64,000 nucleotides of DNA from Reclinomonas americana ATCC 50394 (taxonomy: Eukaryota > Jakobida > Jakobea > Jakobida): NCBI GenBank assembly GCA_048213135.1, contig PS015059.1:350618-414617 (forward strand), written 5' to 3'. The notes beneath the pieces were generated by a model. That model worked only from the letters and a program-made list of their open reading frames with translations. It was not told the DNA's origin and did no database searches. Positions 45,801 through 57,265 of the stretch are shown piece by piece; position 1 is the first letter of the stretch; each line of letters begins with the position of its first letter. Position numbers and translations under genes: made by a program.

Positions 45801-46641
45801 TGATAGAGAGATAGGGAGGAGGGAGAAGGGCAAGGGATGAGAAGCGGAGAAGGTGAGAAAGGGAGACAAGAGCTGCATCCGTATATCATCACAAGACAAG
45901 GTTACTCTCTGCAGTGCACACACGCCTTGTCCTGCTTCTCTCTGTGTGCATGTGAAGAAGAACGAAGAGATGCGAGGCATGCAGACGTATCTCACGACAC
46001 AAGACAAAGCTTCTCTCTGCAAACGAGTGTGCATGCACATGCAGAGCCTTTTGCCCTTCGATTCTCTCTCTCTCTCAGAGTAAGATGATGCGAGGCATGC
46101 ATCCATCTCGCTGCAACACAAGGCTTCTCTCTGTGAATGAGTGTGCATGCACATGCAGAGCCTTTTGCTCTTCGTCTCTCTCTCAGAGTAAGATAATGCG
46201 AGGCACGCATCCATCTCGGCAACACAAGGCTTCTCGCCGCGAATGAGTGTGAATGCACATGCAGAGCCTCTGCCCTTCGTCTCTCTCTCTCTCTCGCTCT
46301 GGTTGCAACACAAGGCTGCTCGCTGCAAATGAGTGGGTGCATGTACATGCAGTGCCCTATGCTCTTCATCTCTTTCTCTCTCTCTCTCTCTCAGAGGAAG
46401 ATGATGCGAGACATGCATCCATCTCGTTGCAACACAAGGCTTCTCTCTGCGAACGACGCATGCGACTTGCTTCTCTCTTTCAAGAGCAAAGAGGAATGCA
46501 CGAAGACAAAAATCACGAAAAGACGATGCCTGTGCCATGTGTGTAAGCATGCTTGTGTGTGTGTGTGTGAGAGAGAGAGAAAAAGACAAGGTGATTGCAT
46601 GCAGAGGATTGATATCTCCTGGGTTTGCATGTCATGTGCCC

Positions 46642-46680
<39 letters not shown>

Positions 46681-46791
46681 NNNNNNNNNNNNNNNNNNNN
46701 GTAGTAGTAGTAGTAGTAGTACGTACGTAACGTACGTACGTAGTACGTACGTACGTCGTCTCGTCCTCTACTACTACTCGTCTCTCGTCTC

Positions 46792-46839
<48 letters not shown>

Positions 46840-47005
46840 CGCGCATATGTGTGACAGCGTGTGCATGCGCGTGCATCAAGACAACTACGATTTCAAAACC
46901 CACACGCATCTCTCTCTCTCACACACTCACTCACTCTCTCACACACACCTTCATATAAGCAGCCTCATAGGCCACCAGTCGACTCTGCAACTCTGCCTCA
47001 CTCAT
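42894..47005 (-). CDS. Motorless protein: two tandem dynein microtubule-binding domains plus CAP-Gly
   Basis: Ten minus-strand exons: 47005-46949, 45799-45671, 45611-45539, 45014-44911, 44845-44369, 44302-44215, 44153-44050, 43990-43539, 43479-43396 and 43326-43059, all phases matching, about 612 residues (reading on to a stop at 42894 adds 55). Residues 40-145 follow the dynein heavy-chain stalk tip: LNGLSLATVNELRAMRKPP, VKLVLDALAVLLG, RMQMFLDHPDFEPE, SSMAAAEMCKWIRAV, then coiled coil. Residues about 255-375 repeat the pattern more loosely: DVRDADLKEIRLMPAPP, AVMAAIMVLLD, IRTLLRKLKDPSPE, YIRLVCRPAGGLSQWV, PLRARLANA. The end is a canonical CAP-Gly domain (DRVLVTSRMLSATVRYVG, GMWVGVEVDQTGMGKNDG, QGLFVRPDSV). 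No AAA+ motor sequence is present. Likely a multivalent microtubule or tubulin binder. An additional small intron may remove part of exon 5. Confidence 0.82.
45990..46470. repeat. Minisatellite in intron 1 of the dynein-stalk/CAP-Gly gene
   Basis: Units of roughly 105-120 bp contain CAACACAAGGCTTCTC, GAATGAGTGTG(C/A)ATGCACAT, GCAGAGCCTTTTGC and TGCGAGGCATGCATCCATCT, with copies starting near 45990, 46095, 46200, 46300 and 46410. Confidence 0.8.
46701..46795. other. TACG/GTAGTA tract beside a 20-N gap
   Basis: GTAGTAGTAGTAG then CGTACGTACGTAGTACGTAC then CTACTACTACTCG, directly between the N run and a (CT)n microsatellite. Likely technical (see findings). Confidence 0.6.
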
Positions 47006-47094
47006 TACGAAAAAAAAAACGACTGCTCATTTTCGCTCGAAAATCTCACTCACTCACACAACTTCTCACTCTCAGAGAGAGAGAGAGAGAGAGA
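47006..47094. promoter_or_regulatory. Putative bidirectional promoter, dynein-stalk/CAP-Gly gene and Qc-SNARE
   Basis: Just 89 bases separate the divergent ATGs (47005 minus, 47095 plus). The stretch contains an A-run, CTCACTCACTCACA and a short (GA)n. Inference from spacing. Confidence 0.4.
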
Positions 47095-47208
47095 ATGAGG
47101 GCGGCGAGTGGCTCCTCTGGTGCTAGTGGAAGCGCCTCTGCTCCTCCAGACCCGTTCTTGGTCGATTCCTCAATGTCGTACTCGGTGAGTGAGTGAGAGA
47201 GAGAGAGA

Positions 47209-47239
<31 letters not shown>

Positions 47240-48946
47240 TGTGAGAGAGAGAGAGGGAAAGAGCGAGAGTGAGAGAGAGTGTGAGAGAGTGAGAGGGAGA
47301 TTAGGCGAGGATAGTCGTCGCCTTACACACTTAATCTCTCGCCTTATCCTTGCCTTCCTCACTCTTTCTCTCTCTCTCACTCTCTCTCTCTCTCTCACTC
47401 ACTCTCACTCTCTCTCTCTCTCTCTCACTCCAGTTCCTTCCTGTGTCACTTCCTGCTTTCCTCTGATGCCTCTCTCCTTCTCACTTCCTTCCTCTCTTGC
47501 CTCACCTTGTGCCTTCCAGTCTTTCCTCTCCCTTCCTCCTCTTCCTCGTCTGCTCTCACTTCTTCTCAAGGTCACTCAGTCGCTCAGTTGCTGCCTCGCC
47601 CGTTCTCCCGTGCTTTCCTCTCATGCCTCTCTCCTCTTTCCTCACTGGCCATTCCTTATTCACTCCCTCACTTCTTCAGTCTCTCTTCTCTCGTTGCCTC
47701 TCCTTGTGCCTTCCAGTCTTTCCTCGCCTCTTCTTCCCAGCTTCCTCACTGTTCCTTTTTCACTTCCTCATTCACTGCACCTCACTTTCTCTTCTTCCTG
47801 CCCTGACTTCCTCTCTTGCCTCTCCTTGCGCCTTCCAGCCTTTCCTCGCCTTCTCTCTCTTCTTCTCAACTTGCACACTGTTCTCTTCTCACTCCTCAGT
47901 CACTCAGTTCCTTCCTCGCTTGTCGTCCCCTGCTTTCCTCTCATGTCTTCTGTCCCGCCTCCACTTCTTCAGTCTCTTTCTGTTTCCTCTCCTCGTGCCT
48001 TCCTGTCTTTCCTCACCCTTCCTTCCCCGTCCCCTTCCTTTCCGTCCTCATCTCTGTCCCCTCTGCTCCCTTCCTCACTCATCCTCCCAGGTCTTCATCA
48101 CTGCTTCACTGCCCTCAATCCCTTCTCTCAACCTCGCTCCTTCCCTTTCCTCTCTCACCCTTTCCTCCCTTTCCCCCCTTTAGGCCCAGGTCAAGGTCGT
48201 CGACCCTCGCTCATGGATGCGCACCCTCGAACGCGCCCGGGAACTGTGCGACGCCCTCAACGTGGCTGTCTCGCAAAAGACCACTCTGCGCGCAGAAGGG
48301 TGCGCGCGCGCGCTCTCTCTCTTTCTTCCCGCAGTGCTCACTCGTTTCCCCGCGTGTCACAGAAAGGACGACAGTCGCCTGAGCACTGAGATCCGCTCAC
48401 GAGAGCACTTTTTGCTGCGACAACTCGACCTTTTGCAGGCACAGCTGGCGGAGATGGCGCGCGATATGAACAAGTACAAGATGTTGCGTCGTCGTCGGTC
48501 GTCGGTGGATAATCTGCCGCAGTGCTCACGTTCTGCTGTGCACGTGCGAATGTGCAGCACGCAAGCGGAGGTGAGCAGGAGGAAGGGGCTGTTGCAGGAG
48601 CTGGTGGCGGATACGAAGCGCGTTCGCGATCGAATCTCGAGCACGCCGTCGGCGGCCAGGTGAGTGCGCCCTTTGCTCTGTGTCTTTTTCTTCCTCCTTC
48701 TCTCTTTCTTGCTGTCTCCATGTATGTCCGTTCTCCTTCACTGTCTTCTTCTTGTTCTCTCTCTGTCAGGAAGTGTGTGCGTTCTCGTTCCGACTCTCTC
48801 TGTGTGTGTGCGTTCTGCCTCGCTCCCTCTTTCCTTTTCTCCCTCTCTCCGAAGCATGCTCTCTCCCTCCCCCTCCCTCCCTCTATCTCTTTGTCCGCTC
48901 TCCCTCGCTGTCTTTTCTCTGTGTGAGAGATTGTTTGTCTCTTCCC

Positions 48947-48993
<47 letters not shown>

Positions 48994-50987
48994 CTCCCTC
49001 TCCCCTCACTCCCTCTCTCATTTCTCTCTCCCACTTTCCTCTTTCAGAGCACGTCTGGGCATCGGCAACAAGGCTCCCGCGTCGCCGTCCAACCCCGACC
49101 TGTCTGCCGACGACAGCGACAGCAACCCGCTGATGTCAGCGCAGGAGATCCGTCACGACACGGAGGCGCAAATGCGGAGTTTTGTCTTCGTGCTGTTGCA
49201 GTTGCTGCTGCTGCGCATGCCACTCACTCTGTCACACAGAACAAGACGAAGTGCTCGACCAGCTCAGCAAGTCATTTCGCACCTCCAAGGACATTGCGGT
49301 GGCGATTGGCACGGAGGTCGGTTGCCTTTTCATATCTGATTGTGCATCGTTGGGCTCACTCTGCGTTCCTGCAGCTCGACGGCCACAACCAGATGCTCGA
49401 CGATCTCGATCATGATGTGGAGGCCACCAACGCACGCATGGTCCGCGTGGTCAGCAAGACCAGTTGCGTGATGCATGACGCGTTTCCGTATCAACACTTT
49501 TATCCCCAATCTTGCTGCTGGTCTTGCCTTGCATTCTCGTATCCGGCCTCTCGCTCTCTCTCACACACACACGCACACGCACACAACACAATCTGCATAC
49601 GCACTCGCACGCACGCTGCGCAGCCTCTTTGTTCATGTTCCACGACTTAAATCTCCTTAACTAGCAGTCTTGTTGGCTCGCTGTCACTAATCTTTTTGTG
49701 TGCCTTTGTTGCCGCACTGTTGTCGTGCTGTCCTCTCTCTCTCTCTCNNNNNNNNNNNNNNNNNNNNNNNNNNNNNNNNNNNNNNNNNNNNNNNNNNNNN
49801 NNNNNNNNNNNNNNNNNNNNNNNNNNNNNNNNNNNNNNNNNNNNNNNNNNNNNNNNNNNNNNNNNNNNNNNNNNNNNNNNNNNNNNNNNNNNNNNNNNNN
49901 NNNNNNNNNNNNNNNNNNNNNNNNNNNNNNNNNNNNNNNNNNNNNNNNNNNNNNNNNNNNNNNNNNNNNNNNNNNNNNNNNNNNNNNNNNNNNNNNNNNN
50001 NNNNNNNNNNNNNNNNNNNNNNNNNNNNNNNNNNNNNNNNNNNNNNNNNNNNNNNNNNNNNNNNNNNNNNNNNNNNNNNNNNNNNNNNNNNNNNNNNNNN
50101 NNNNNNNNNNNNNNNNNNNNNNNNNNNNNNNNNNNNNNNNNNNNNNNNNNNNNNNNNNNNNNNNNNNNNNNNNNNNNNNNNNNNNNNNNNNNNNNNNNNN
50201 NNNNNNNNNNNNNNNNNNNNNNNNNNNNNNNNNNNNNNNNNNNNNNNNNNNNNNNNNNNNNNNNNNNNNNNNNNNNNNNNNNNNNNNNNNNNNNNNNNNN
50301 NNNNNNNNNNNNNNNNNNNNNNNNNNNNNNNNNNNNNNNNNNNNNNNNNNNNNNNNNNNNNNNNNNNNNNNNNNNNNNNNNNNNNNNNNNNNNNNNNNNN
50401 NNNNNNNNNNNNNNNNNNNNNNNNNNNNNNNNNNNNNNNNNNNNNNNNNNNNNNNNNNNNNNNNNNNNNNNNNNNNNNNNNNNNNNNNNNNNNNNNNNNN
50501 NNNNNNNNNNNNNNNNNNNNNNNNNNNNNNNNNNNNNNNNNNNNNNNNNNNNNNNNNNNNNNNNNNNNNNNNNNNNNNNNNNNNNNNNNNNNNNNNNNNN
50601 NNNNNNNNNNNNNNNNNNNNNNNNNNNNNNNNNNNNNNNNNNNNNNNNNNNNNNNNNNNNNNNNNNNNNNNNNCTCTTTCTCTTACCTAATCTCTTCGCC
50701 GTTTTGTCATTCCCACCGACGCCGCTGGACTTCGTTTCTGATGTTCTGTCCCTGTCGCACTCGATGCTGCAGAAAGCTCCCAGTCTACTGTTCTCGCTGT
50801 GATCTTTGTTGATGCACCCATTTCGCGTATCGTCGTCTCCTTCTCTCCCCCTTCCCCTCACCCATCCCTTCCCCTCTTTGCAGGCTGGGTCCTCGAGCAA
50901 GCCAAGAGCTCCATCGGCATCGTCACCATCACCCTCCTCCTGGTGCTGCTGGTGATTGTGTTCCTGCTCGTTTTCAAGGTCATTTGA
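47095..50987 (+). CDS. Qc-SNARE (syntaxin-6/8-like)
   Basis: Eight exons: 47095-47184, 48184-48299, 48363-48482, 48558-48659, 49048-49178, 49240-49316, 49375-49462 and 50884-50987, 275 residues, phases matching. After a Ser/Ala-rich start with DPFLVD comes a helical N-terminal domain (DPRSWMRTLERARELCDAL, LLRQLDLLQAQLAEMARDM), a linker (KAPASPSNPDLSADDSDSNP), the SNARE helix (QDEVLDQLSKSFRTSKDIAV, IGTELDGHNQMLDDLDHDVE) and a C-terminal anchor (SIGIVTITLLLVLLVIVFLL). This is the order in syntaxin 6, syntaxin 8 and plant SYP5/6 proteins, which act in endosome/TGN fusion. Odd: aligned on IG-x-EL, the ionic zero-layer Gln is His. Intron 7 (49463-50883) includes a 926-base gap; introns 3 and 7 start with GTTGCG. 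Confidence 0.85.
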
Positions 50988-51125
50988 AGTGGTTTTTTGT
51001 GTGTATTGTGACGGAAATTGTATGTCATTGCTTTTTGTTTACCTCACCCTCGCACCACGTGGCCTGCGCACGCACACTCACGGGTTTTTAAAAGAAAAAT
51101 GCCCACCCTTTCGCCCTTTCTGCGA

Positions 51126-53253
51126 TTACGGCTCGGGGGCGCGCACGTTACGCGGTGGCACACGACCATCGGAGGGATCATTGCGCTGCCACATCGGCGC
51201 CTTGGAGTACTGGTGCATGCGGTCGGAGAGACACGGGCAGAACAGGAATATGCACAGCGACATGCTAAAGCCGCACGACGGCCAGCAGAGGTAGCCGCAG
51301 CGCAGACGCCCGGCGAAGGCCACGCAAATCCAACAGGTGTTGTACAGCGCCACCTGCGTACGCGGGATCAGTCACCACGGTGAGAAGAGACAGAGAAGAC
51401 GGAGTGCAAGGCGACGAATGACGATGAAGAAAGAGAGTCAGAGAGACAGAGAATGACCTCCGCACACACAAAACTACATGCCGAGTACAACGACCAAGCA
51501 CAGCACATCACTTCACAGCCATTGCTCCTTCACCCTCTTTGAGCCGCACGCTCTCTCTCTCCCTCCGCTCTCTTGCAGTCGCTCTCTCACTCTCTCTCGC
51601 CGTTACACTCTCTCGCCGTCGCACTCTCTCTCTCACACTCTTCTCTCTCTCACTCACACTGCCACTCTTTCTCGCTCTCCTGCTCCCTCATTCTCTCAGA
51701 AGAACAAGCTTTTCTCCCCCACTCTCTCTCTTTCTCTCGCTCTCTTTCTCTCTTGCCCTCGCTGTCGCTGTCTCTTACACACTCTTGCTCTCTCTCGCTC
51801 TCTTGCTCTCTCTCGCTCTCTTGCTCTCTCTCGCTCTCTTGCCCATTCTCGCCTTCTTTCTCTCTCTCTCTCTCTCTTTCGTTCTTTCATTCTATTTCTC
51901 TCTCTCTCTTTCTCGCTTGCTCTCGCTCATTCTCGCTCTCTGTCATCTGTTGCTCACTACCTCTCACTGTCTCTCTTTCTCTCGCTGTCGCTCCCTCTCT
52001 CTCCCCCTCTCCCTCTCTCCCGCTCTCTCTCTCTCTCTCTCTCCGTCTCTCCGGGACGCAACGAAAAACGCTGGGGCCAGCAACAGTGGGGCCAACAGAA
52101 TCATGATAAACCACCACGACGTGCAGCACAGCAGGCTCATGCAGCAGCCGCGATGCGATCCCGGCAGCGTGTCGCTCTTTTGCAGTTCCGGATCCTCCGG
52201 ATCGCGGTTCTCCGTGGGTCGGTACCTGTGTGCCGCCGAGTGTGAGCGACCACACACCATTCGTGTGTCGCACAGCGAGAGAAACGACGCTCACCGAATG
52301 CAGTGCAGCCACGTGCCGAGAATGCCAAATGCATTCAGCAGCAACGGGAACGGGAACAGGCACAGGTACGTGCAACACAGCGCCCAGCACACAGCCGAGG
52401 GCGCCGCGTATCGCGTATTGGCTGCGACATCAACTCGTCAGCGCCGCTCTCCCTTCTCACTCTCCTGTAAAACTCAAAGAGAAAAAGACGCAACGCCGGC
52501 CTGGCTCATGCGTGCCCACCAGCGCCCTCGTGTCACGCGCCAAGAATGGCCATCGCCGCACTCCATCGTAATACACATCCTCCCACTCTCGAGTCGGCTT
52601 CCAATCCTGCGCTGCCTCCTTATCTATCCCCTCCCGGTCGCTCACAGGCTTGCTGGCATCTGCAGGTCGACTCAAGCCCATGCGCACACTGACATGCGCC
52701 GGTCCAATGACACCTCCTGGAGGCGAGATACCACCTCCATCATCGTCCTCAAAGGCCAGTGCGCGCTGCACAGAAGGTGAGAGACTCTGTGGCACACTCA
52801 CAGGCAACAGAGGAGACGCACAGCAGTGGGGACTTCATTGAACCGCGCTCCAGGGCGATGCGGAGTGCGCAGTGCCGAGTTGGGCATGCCTAATGATGGT
52901 TCCTGTGTGATACCGATGAGAGAGTGAGTGACATACACGGGGAGACATGCTGCGAGTGCGCGCAACTCGCTGCGCCTTGGAGTACGACTGCAGAATGAGT
53001 CGCGTTCCAGGCGAAGGATCATTGCTGCCTCCCTCCGCCTACAATCATATCAGTGAGCAGTGAGACATGATTGAACTGCATGTGTGTGTGCTCTTACCGA
53101 GGCTGATAGCAGCGCGCGTGCAGCTGAGGAGGAGCGCTCAGGCGAGGCATTGTCGAGGGCGGCGGAGGAGGAGGCCAGAGGCTCAGTGGAGTCGACACTG
53201 GTGTCGAGGGCGCCGGAGCGGCGGATGATGGGAGAGGCGTTTGACTCGCTCAT
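51126..53253 (-). CDS. Cys-rich multispan membrane protein, family not recognised
   Basis: Seven minus-strand exons, 53253-53098, 53038-52967, 52902-52822, 52765-52495, 52421-52295, 52225-52063 and 51353-51126, phases matching, 365 residues. The N-terminal half is a Ser/Pro-rich cytosolic region (MSESNASPIIRRSGALDTSV, EDDDGGGISPPGG) ending in a folded-looking segment (DWKPTREWEDVYYDGVRRW). The second half has hydrophobic segments packed with Cys: SAVCWALCCTYLCLFPFPLL, GCCMSLLCCTSWWFIMILLA, and ALYNTCWICVAFAG ... CGYLCWPSCGFSMSLCIFLF ... CPCLSD. The Cys pairs beside membrane segments recall palmitoylated or PLAC8-like proteins, without a firm match. Introns 2, 4 and 6 start with GTTGCG. The CT-rich intron 6 (51354-52062) gives long spurious plus-strand frames. 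Convergent with the SNARE, 138 bases apart. Confidence 0.75.
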
Positions 53254-53789
53254 GTGGAGTCGCTCTTTCTTGCTTTACTGTCACTGAGTGTCGGCGTGTG
53301 AGAGTGTGTGTGTGAGGAGCGGAGTGATCAAGTCCGATATTTAACGGCTAGTTTTCTGGCTGAGAAGTTTATGTGACATCCTCGACCTCAGAGGTGTCGT
53401 CAAGAGTCAAAGGGGTACAGATGCAATGACATTGGGGCAAGGAGAGGGTTGTAGTCGACAAGATCAAGTTTTCGGGAATGCATTTGGCGGACTTGCAAGT
53501 TGTTTGTTTGTTGAAAGGGATCAAGCGAAGGCATCGAGTCCACTGGGCAAGCTGCTGGACGCCATGATGCCAATGGAGGCAGCGCGCATGTGGCGATAGA
53601 GGAGGAAGCGAATAACACCGAAAGCAGAAGAGCACGAGTCCAGAATGCCTCAGACCGAGCGACAACGCAGCGAGTGACAGGAGGTCAATCTCTGCACAAA
53701 GCATCTTCTCTTTCCTTTCACCCCCTTCCCTTCTCCAACTCCCTTCCCTGCTCTCCTTGCTTTATTATAGGGTACATCGAGCGAGAGGC
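53254..53789. other. Intergenic region, no gene seen
   Basis: Lies between the start of the Cys-rich membrane gene and the stop of the first RGS gene. Moderately complex sequence with no coherent exon on either strand; it should contain the promoter of the former and the 3' end of the latter. Confidence 0.6.
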
Positions 53790-55167
53790 TCACCATTCAC
53801 TTGCGGCTTGCAGGCGGATCTTCATTTCGGTGCCTTCGCGCGCCGCCTCCTTGAAGCGCTCCGAGTTGCGGAACCTGGAGAGGGGGGTGTCAGAAGAAGT
53901 GAGACTCACAGTGAGACAGTTGAGGCGGCGTACCTTGGCCAGCAATCCATTCGCAGCGTCCGCAGCACGCTCTTTAGTGCCGGGCCGAATGTGCCGTCGC
54001 CGGTGGGCGGCGGTCTGCGGATGCGAGGACGGATGAGCATGCAGGCGCAGCATGCAAAGAAAGGAGTGATTGTGAGACAACGCAACGGCTGCGACCCAAG
54101 CAGATCAAAATCCACAGGCTCCTCGGCACACACGGCTTGTGCGCGCTGCCAGAAAGTCAAGTTCGGTGGCTCCTCGAAGTGCTTGCGCACTCGGTTCATG
54201 GCCGACGCAGGCTGCGGAGCGCGTGAGGAGACAGGCGCAATGTGAAGACGACTATGGACGATCTTACCAGATTGAGCTCATTCACGGCGTTGTCGGCGAA
54301 GAACTCTGCGGGTAGGTGTGGTGGTGAGATGATGCACGGGAGGGAGAAGAGCGACGGAAAGGTCACGCGTGACGGAAAGGGCAACCTGCAACCGATCCGC
54401 ACTGCCTCCTCGCTACGGAAAGGCCTTCACCCCCTTCCCTCCCCCGCCCCCCCCTCTGCCCTTCCCCTCATTCACCTCTATACATCTCCTCCGCCAACTG
54501 CTCCGATCGATTGCGCTGCGAGGCGGAGCCCGACGACGTGTTACTGATTTGACTGCCGGTTCGCTGCAGCGACGACGCCGACGACATGGATTCGTGCCCC
54601 TCACTGCGCACTCCCTTGTTCTCGCGCAGCAGCGCTGCACGCCACTCCTGGTGTCTCTCGAAGAACAGCAACTGCGGCACAGTGTCAGCGACCACTCACA
54701 TGCTCACATGCATCGATATCGGTTGGACTCACGTTCTCCACGCTCAGTTGTTCCTGCGCAACACAGCAAAACGGCACACGTGAGACGTCGAGGGAGAAGA
54801 GGCGAGACGCATTGATGTTAGACAGGAAAAGACCTTGCGAGAGACTTGGTGTGGCAATGAGAGAGATGATCAACAGAAAGAGAGAGAGGAAAATAGATGG
54901 CGAACGACGAAGCAGGGCTTCCTCATTCATTCTCACTTTCCTTCTGATTTTGTCCCTCCTCCCAACTCAGTGTCTCACAAACGCCCTCTTGCTTTGTTTG
55001 TCACCTAAATTCTTCTTCTTCTTCTTCTTCTTCTCTCTCTTTGTCACATCCTATCAGATCTGCCACAGCAAGTCTATTACACGATCTCTCCCGCATTCTC
55101 GACAATTCAGACAAAGTTGCCTTACTGCCGCCAAGTCTCATGCAATCTCTCCCTTTCTCCCAACCAC

Positions 55168-55201
<34 letters not shown>

Positions 55202-57265
55202 CTCTCTCTCTCTCTCCCCAGATCTGCCGCAACAAGTCTACCACATGGTCGCTCTCTCGCATTCTCGACAATTCAGACAAACTTGCCTTACTGCCACCAA
55301 GTCTCTCACGCAGTCTCCCTCGCGCTCCCCGTCACTCATCTCTCACTTTCTCCTTCTCTCACGAACAAGCACGCGCGGCATCAGTCTGCATCGCGATGGT
55401 AAGTACGATCTGGCGATTGAGAATTATACGGCGGCGATTCAGAGGGAGCCGAGGAATCCAGTTGCGCGATAGGGGAGAAGAAAGGAGGGAAGGTGGAAGG
55501 GAGAGGGAGAGACTGGAAACGCAAATGTGCTGGAAGTGGGAGTCGAAGCGCCCCTTCCTGAACCAGTTGTCACCACCTCCCAGTTGTCACCACCTCCCCC
55601 TTCCTTCGTCTCACCTCTCTTCTTCTCCCCTCTCCTTCTCTCCTCCCATCTTTCCCCTTTTCTCCATTCTCCTTACCTCTCCCTCTTCTTTTCCCCTTTC
55701 CTTCCCTCTTCCCCCTTTCCCTCTCCTTCTCCCTCCCTCACCCCATTCCGCTCACCACCAAATGCTCGCGAAAAGCACCACGCAAATTGCTGTCGGTCAT
55801 CACATCGACAAATCCCACATCGCCCGACAGCAGCTTGGCCGCCAAATCACCAATATCACGGCCCGACGACGACAAGCTGGCGTGCTCCCGCATGATGCGC
55901 CACTCGCCGTAGACTGCCATCCACATCCACACTTGCAGTCCAAGATAGACGACAAAGACGACCGCGCAAGAGCCGACAATGATGAACGGCGAGGCAGCGC
56001 TTTGGTCAATTAGCCAGGCCAGCAGAAGGACTGCACATACACGGTTGAGCGGGTCCACGTGAACAACTGCAACACACACGCACGCGAGACGCAACAGCCA
56101 GTGGAGAAAAAATGAGTCAGTGCCACGACGGTGATCTCTTTCCGCATGCCGAGCGCGTCCCGAACATGCCGCACTGTCCAGGCCTTCCACAACATGGCGA
56201 TGCTGAGGATGAAACTCGTCCCGTTGCCGGTGATGGACACAAACCAGGCGAACCTACATCCTCTGCGGGTGATGACAATGTACACCAACAACAAGCACAA
56301 GCCCGAACATGCAAATCGCTCACTTGGCACATGCGCAGATGTTTTCCACTGAGCCCGAATTGAAGCGGCCTGTGAAGAGCTCAGGAGCGAGGATGGCCGG
56401 AATTCCGGCCGACAGGGCCAGCACCGAAAAGTTGACAATTAGCCAAATGGTAACAAGCCGCTTCTCGCTCACTTTCCTCTCGGCCTTGCGCACCGCCTCC
56501 GGATTCTTCGGCATGTACATGGGCATCGGTGTCGCCGTCTGTCGATCGCTCCTCTCCGGGGTCAGTCCTTCCGACGGTCTCGACGAGAAGGGCACAGAGT
56601 GCGGCAGCAATCCAGAGGAAGCTTCGCGTCGCTTGGCCTCCAGAAGGAGACGCGCACGATTGCCCGTGTATAACACCGCCAATCGATCGGCACGAAGCGA
56701 CTGCCACACGAGTTGAGCAGCAGAGGCAAGGGAATAGAGTGCGTATGGGAGTACGTAACATGAGCTCTCATGTACGACACAAAGCCCCACACTGTAAAGA
56801 TCGGAAACGCGCATAATCTGCAGGGAGAGGTGAGAGGGATGTGACAACAGCAGCTTGGGCGAGGGGCGGACCTGTAGAACTCTCCAAAGAGCAGAAACCA
56901 CAGACAGAAGGTGACAGTGCAGTTGCCGAGAATGATAAGCCAAGGGCCGCGTGGGCGCACAACAGGTGTGTTGCGGAACCAAATCCACATCTGCAATGAA
57001 TCACCAATGTCAATCTCTCTCAGTCATTGACTGAGTGCAGTCAATCAATGTTCGTATGTGTGAGTGTGAGTGAGACACAACGATGGTTGACACTGTCATG
57101 AAGAAGCCTCCGACGCCAAAGAAAGCTGTGCTCACTTCGAATGACCTGTGTGACGCGAGTGAGACAGAGGCAGACTGTGCGAATGAGTACTGACTCGACT
57201 GACCAGTCTTTGAAGTTGGTCTCGACTGAGATCAGCCATGCCTCGCAGCTGCCCAGCACACTCAT
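53790..57265 (-). CDS. 7TM-RGS protein, paralogue 1
   Basis: Thirteen minus-strand exons with lengths 62, 64, 119, 58, 377, 158, 275, 21, 196, 38, 125, 81 and 85 nt, 552 residues. The first 320 residues carry about seven hydrophobic segments (STAFFGVGGFFMTVSTI, PWLIILGNCTVTFCLWFLLF, LCAFPIFTVWGFVSYM, VTIWLIVNFSVLALSAGIPA, FAWFVSITGNGTSFILSIAM, and two more). The rest is an RGS domain with inserts: LRGAFREHLVEQLSVENLLF, FERHQEW, AEEMYREFFADNAVNELNL, RVRKHFEEPPNLTFWQRAQ, ALKSVLRTLRMDCWPRFRNS. Asn of SVEN, Asn of ELNL, and Asp/Arg of MDCWPR match G-alpha-contacting residues of active RGS proteins. This layout is known from plant AtRGS1. It likely speeds GTP hydrolysis by G-alpha at the plasma membrane. 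Exon 8 is a 21-nt microexon (54733-54753). Confidence 0.85.
55030..55400. repeat. Tandem repeat in intron 7 of RGS paralogue 1
   Basis: CATTCTCGACAATTCAGACAAA, (T/C)TGCCTTACTGCC(G/A)CCAAGT and AGATCTGCC(A/G)CA(G/A)CAAGTCTA occur at about 55056-55145 and 55220-55310, near-identical, separated by (TC)n. Confidence 0.85.

Noticed and set aside
42894-47005. A fragment of a full dynein heavy chain
   Set aside because: A start codon, in-phase introns and a following CAP-Gly domain make a compact gene; no AAA+ Walker motifs occur in the flanks, which hold the SNARE and tetraspan genes.
51478-52780. Plus-strand frames of 250-413 residues made of S, L and R
   Set aside because: They are translations of CTCTCG-type repeats in intron 6 and of the antisense of the Cys-rich membrane gene.
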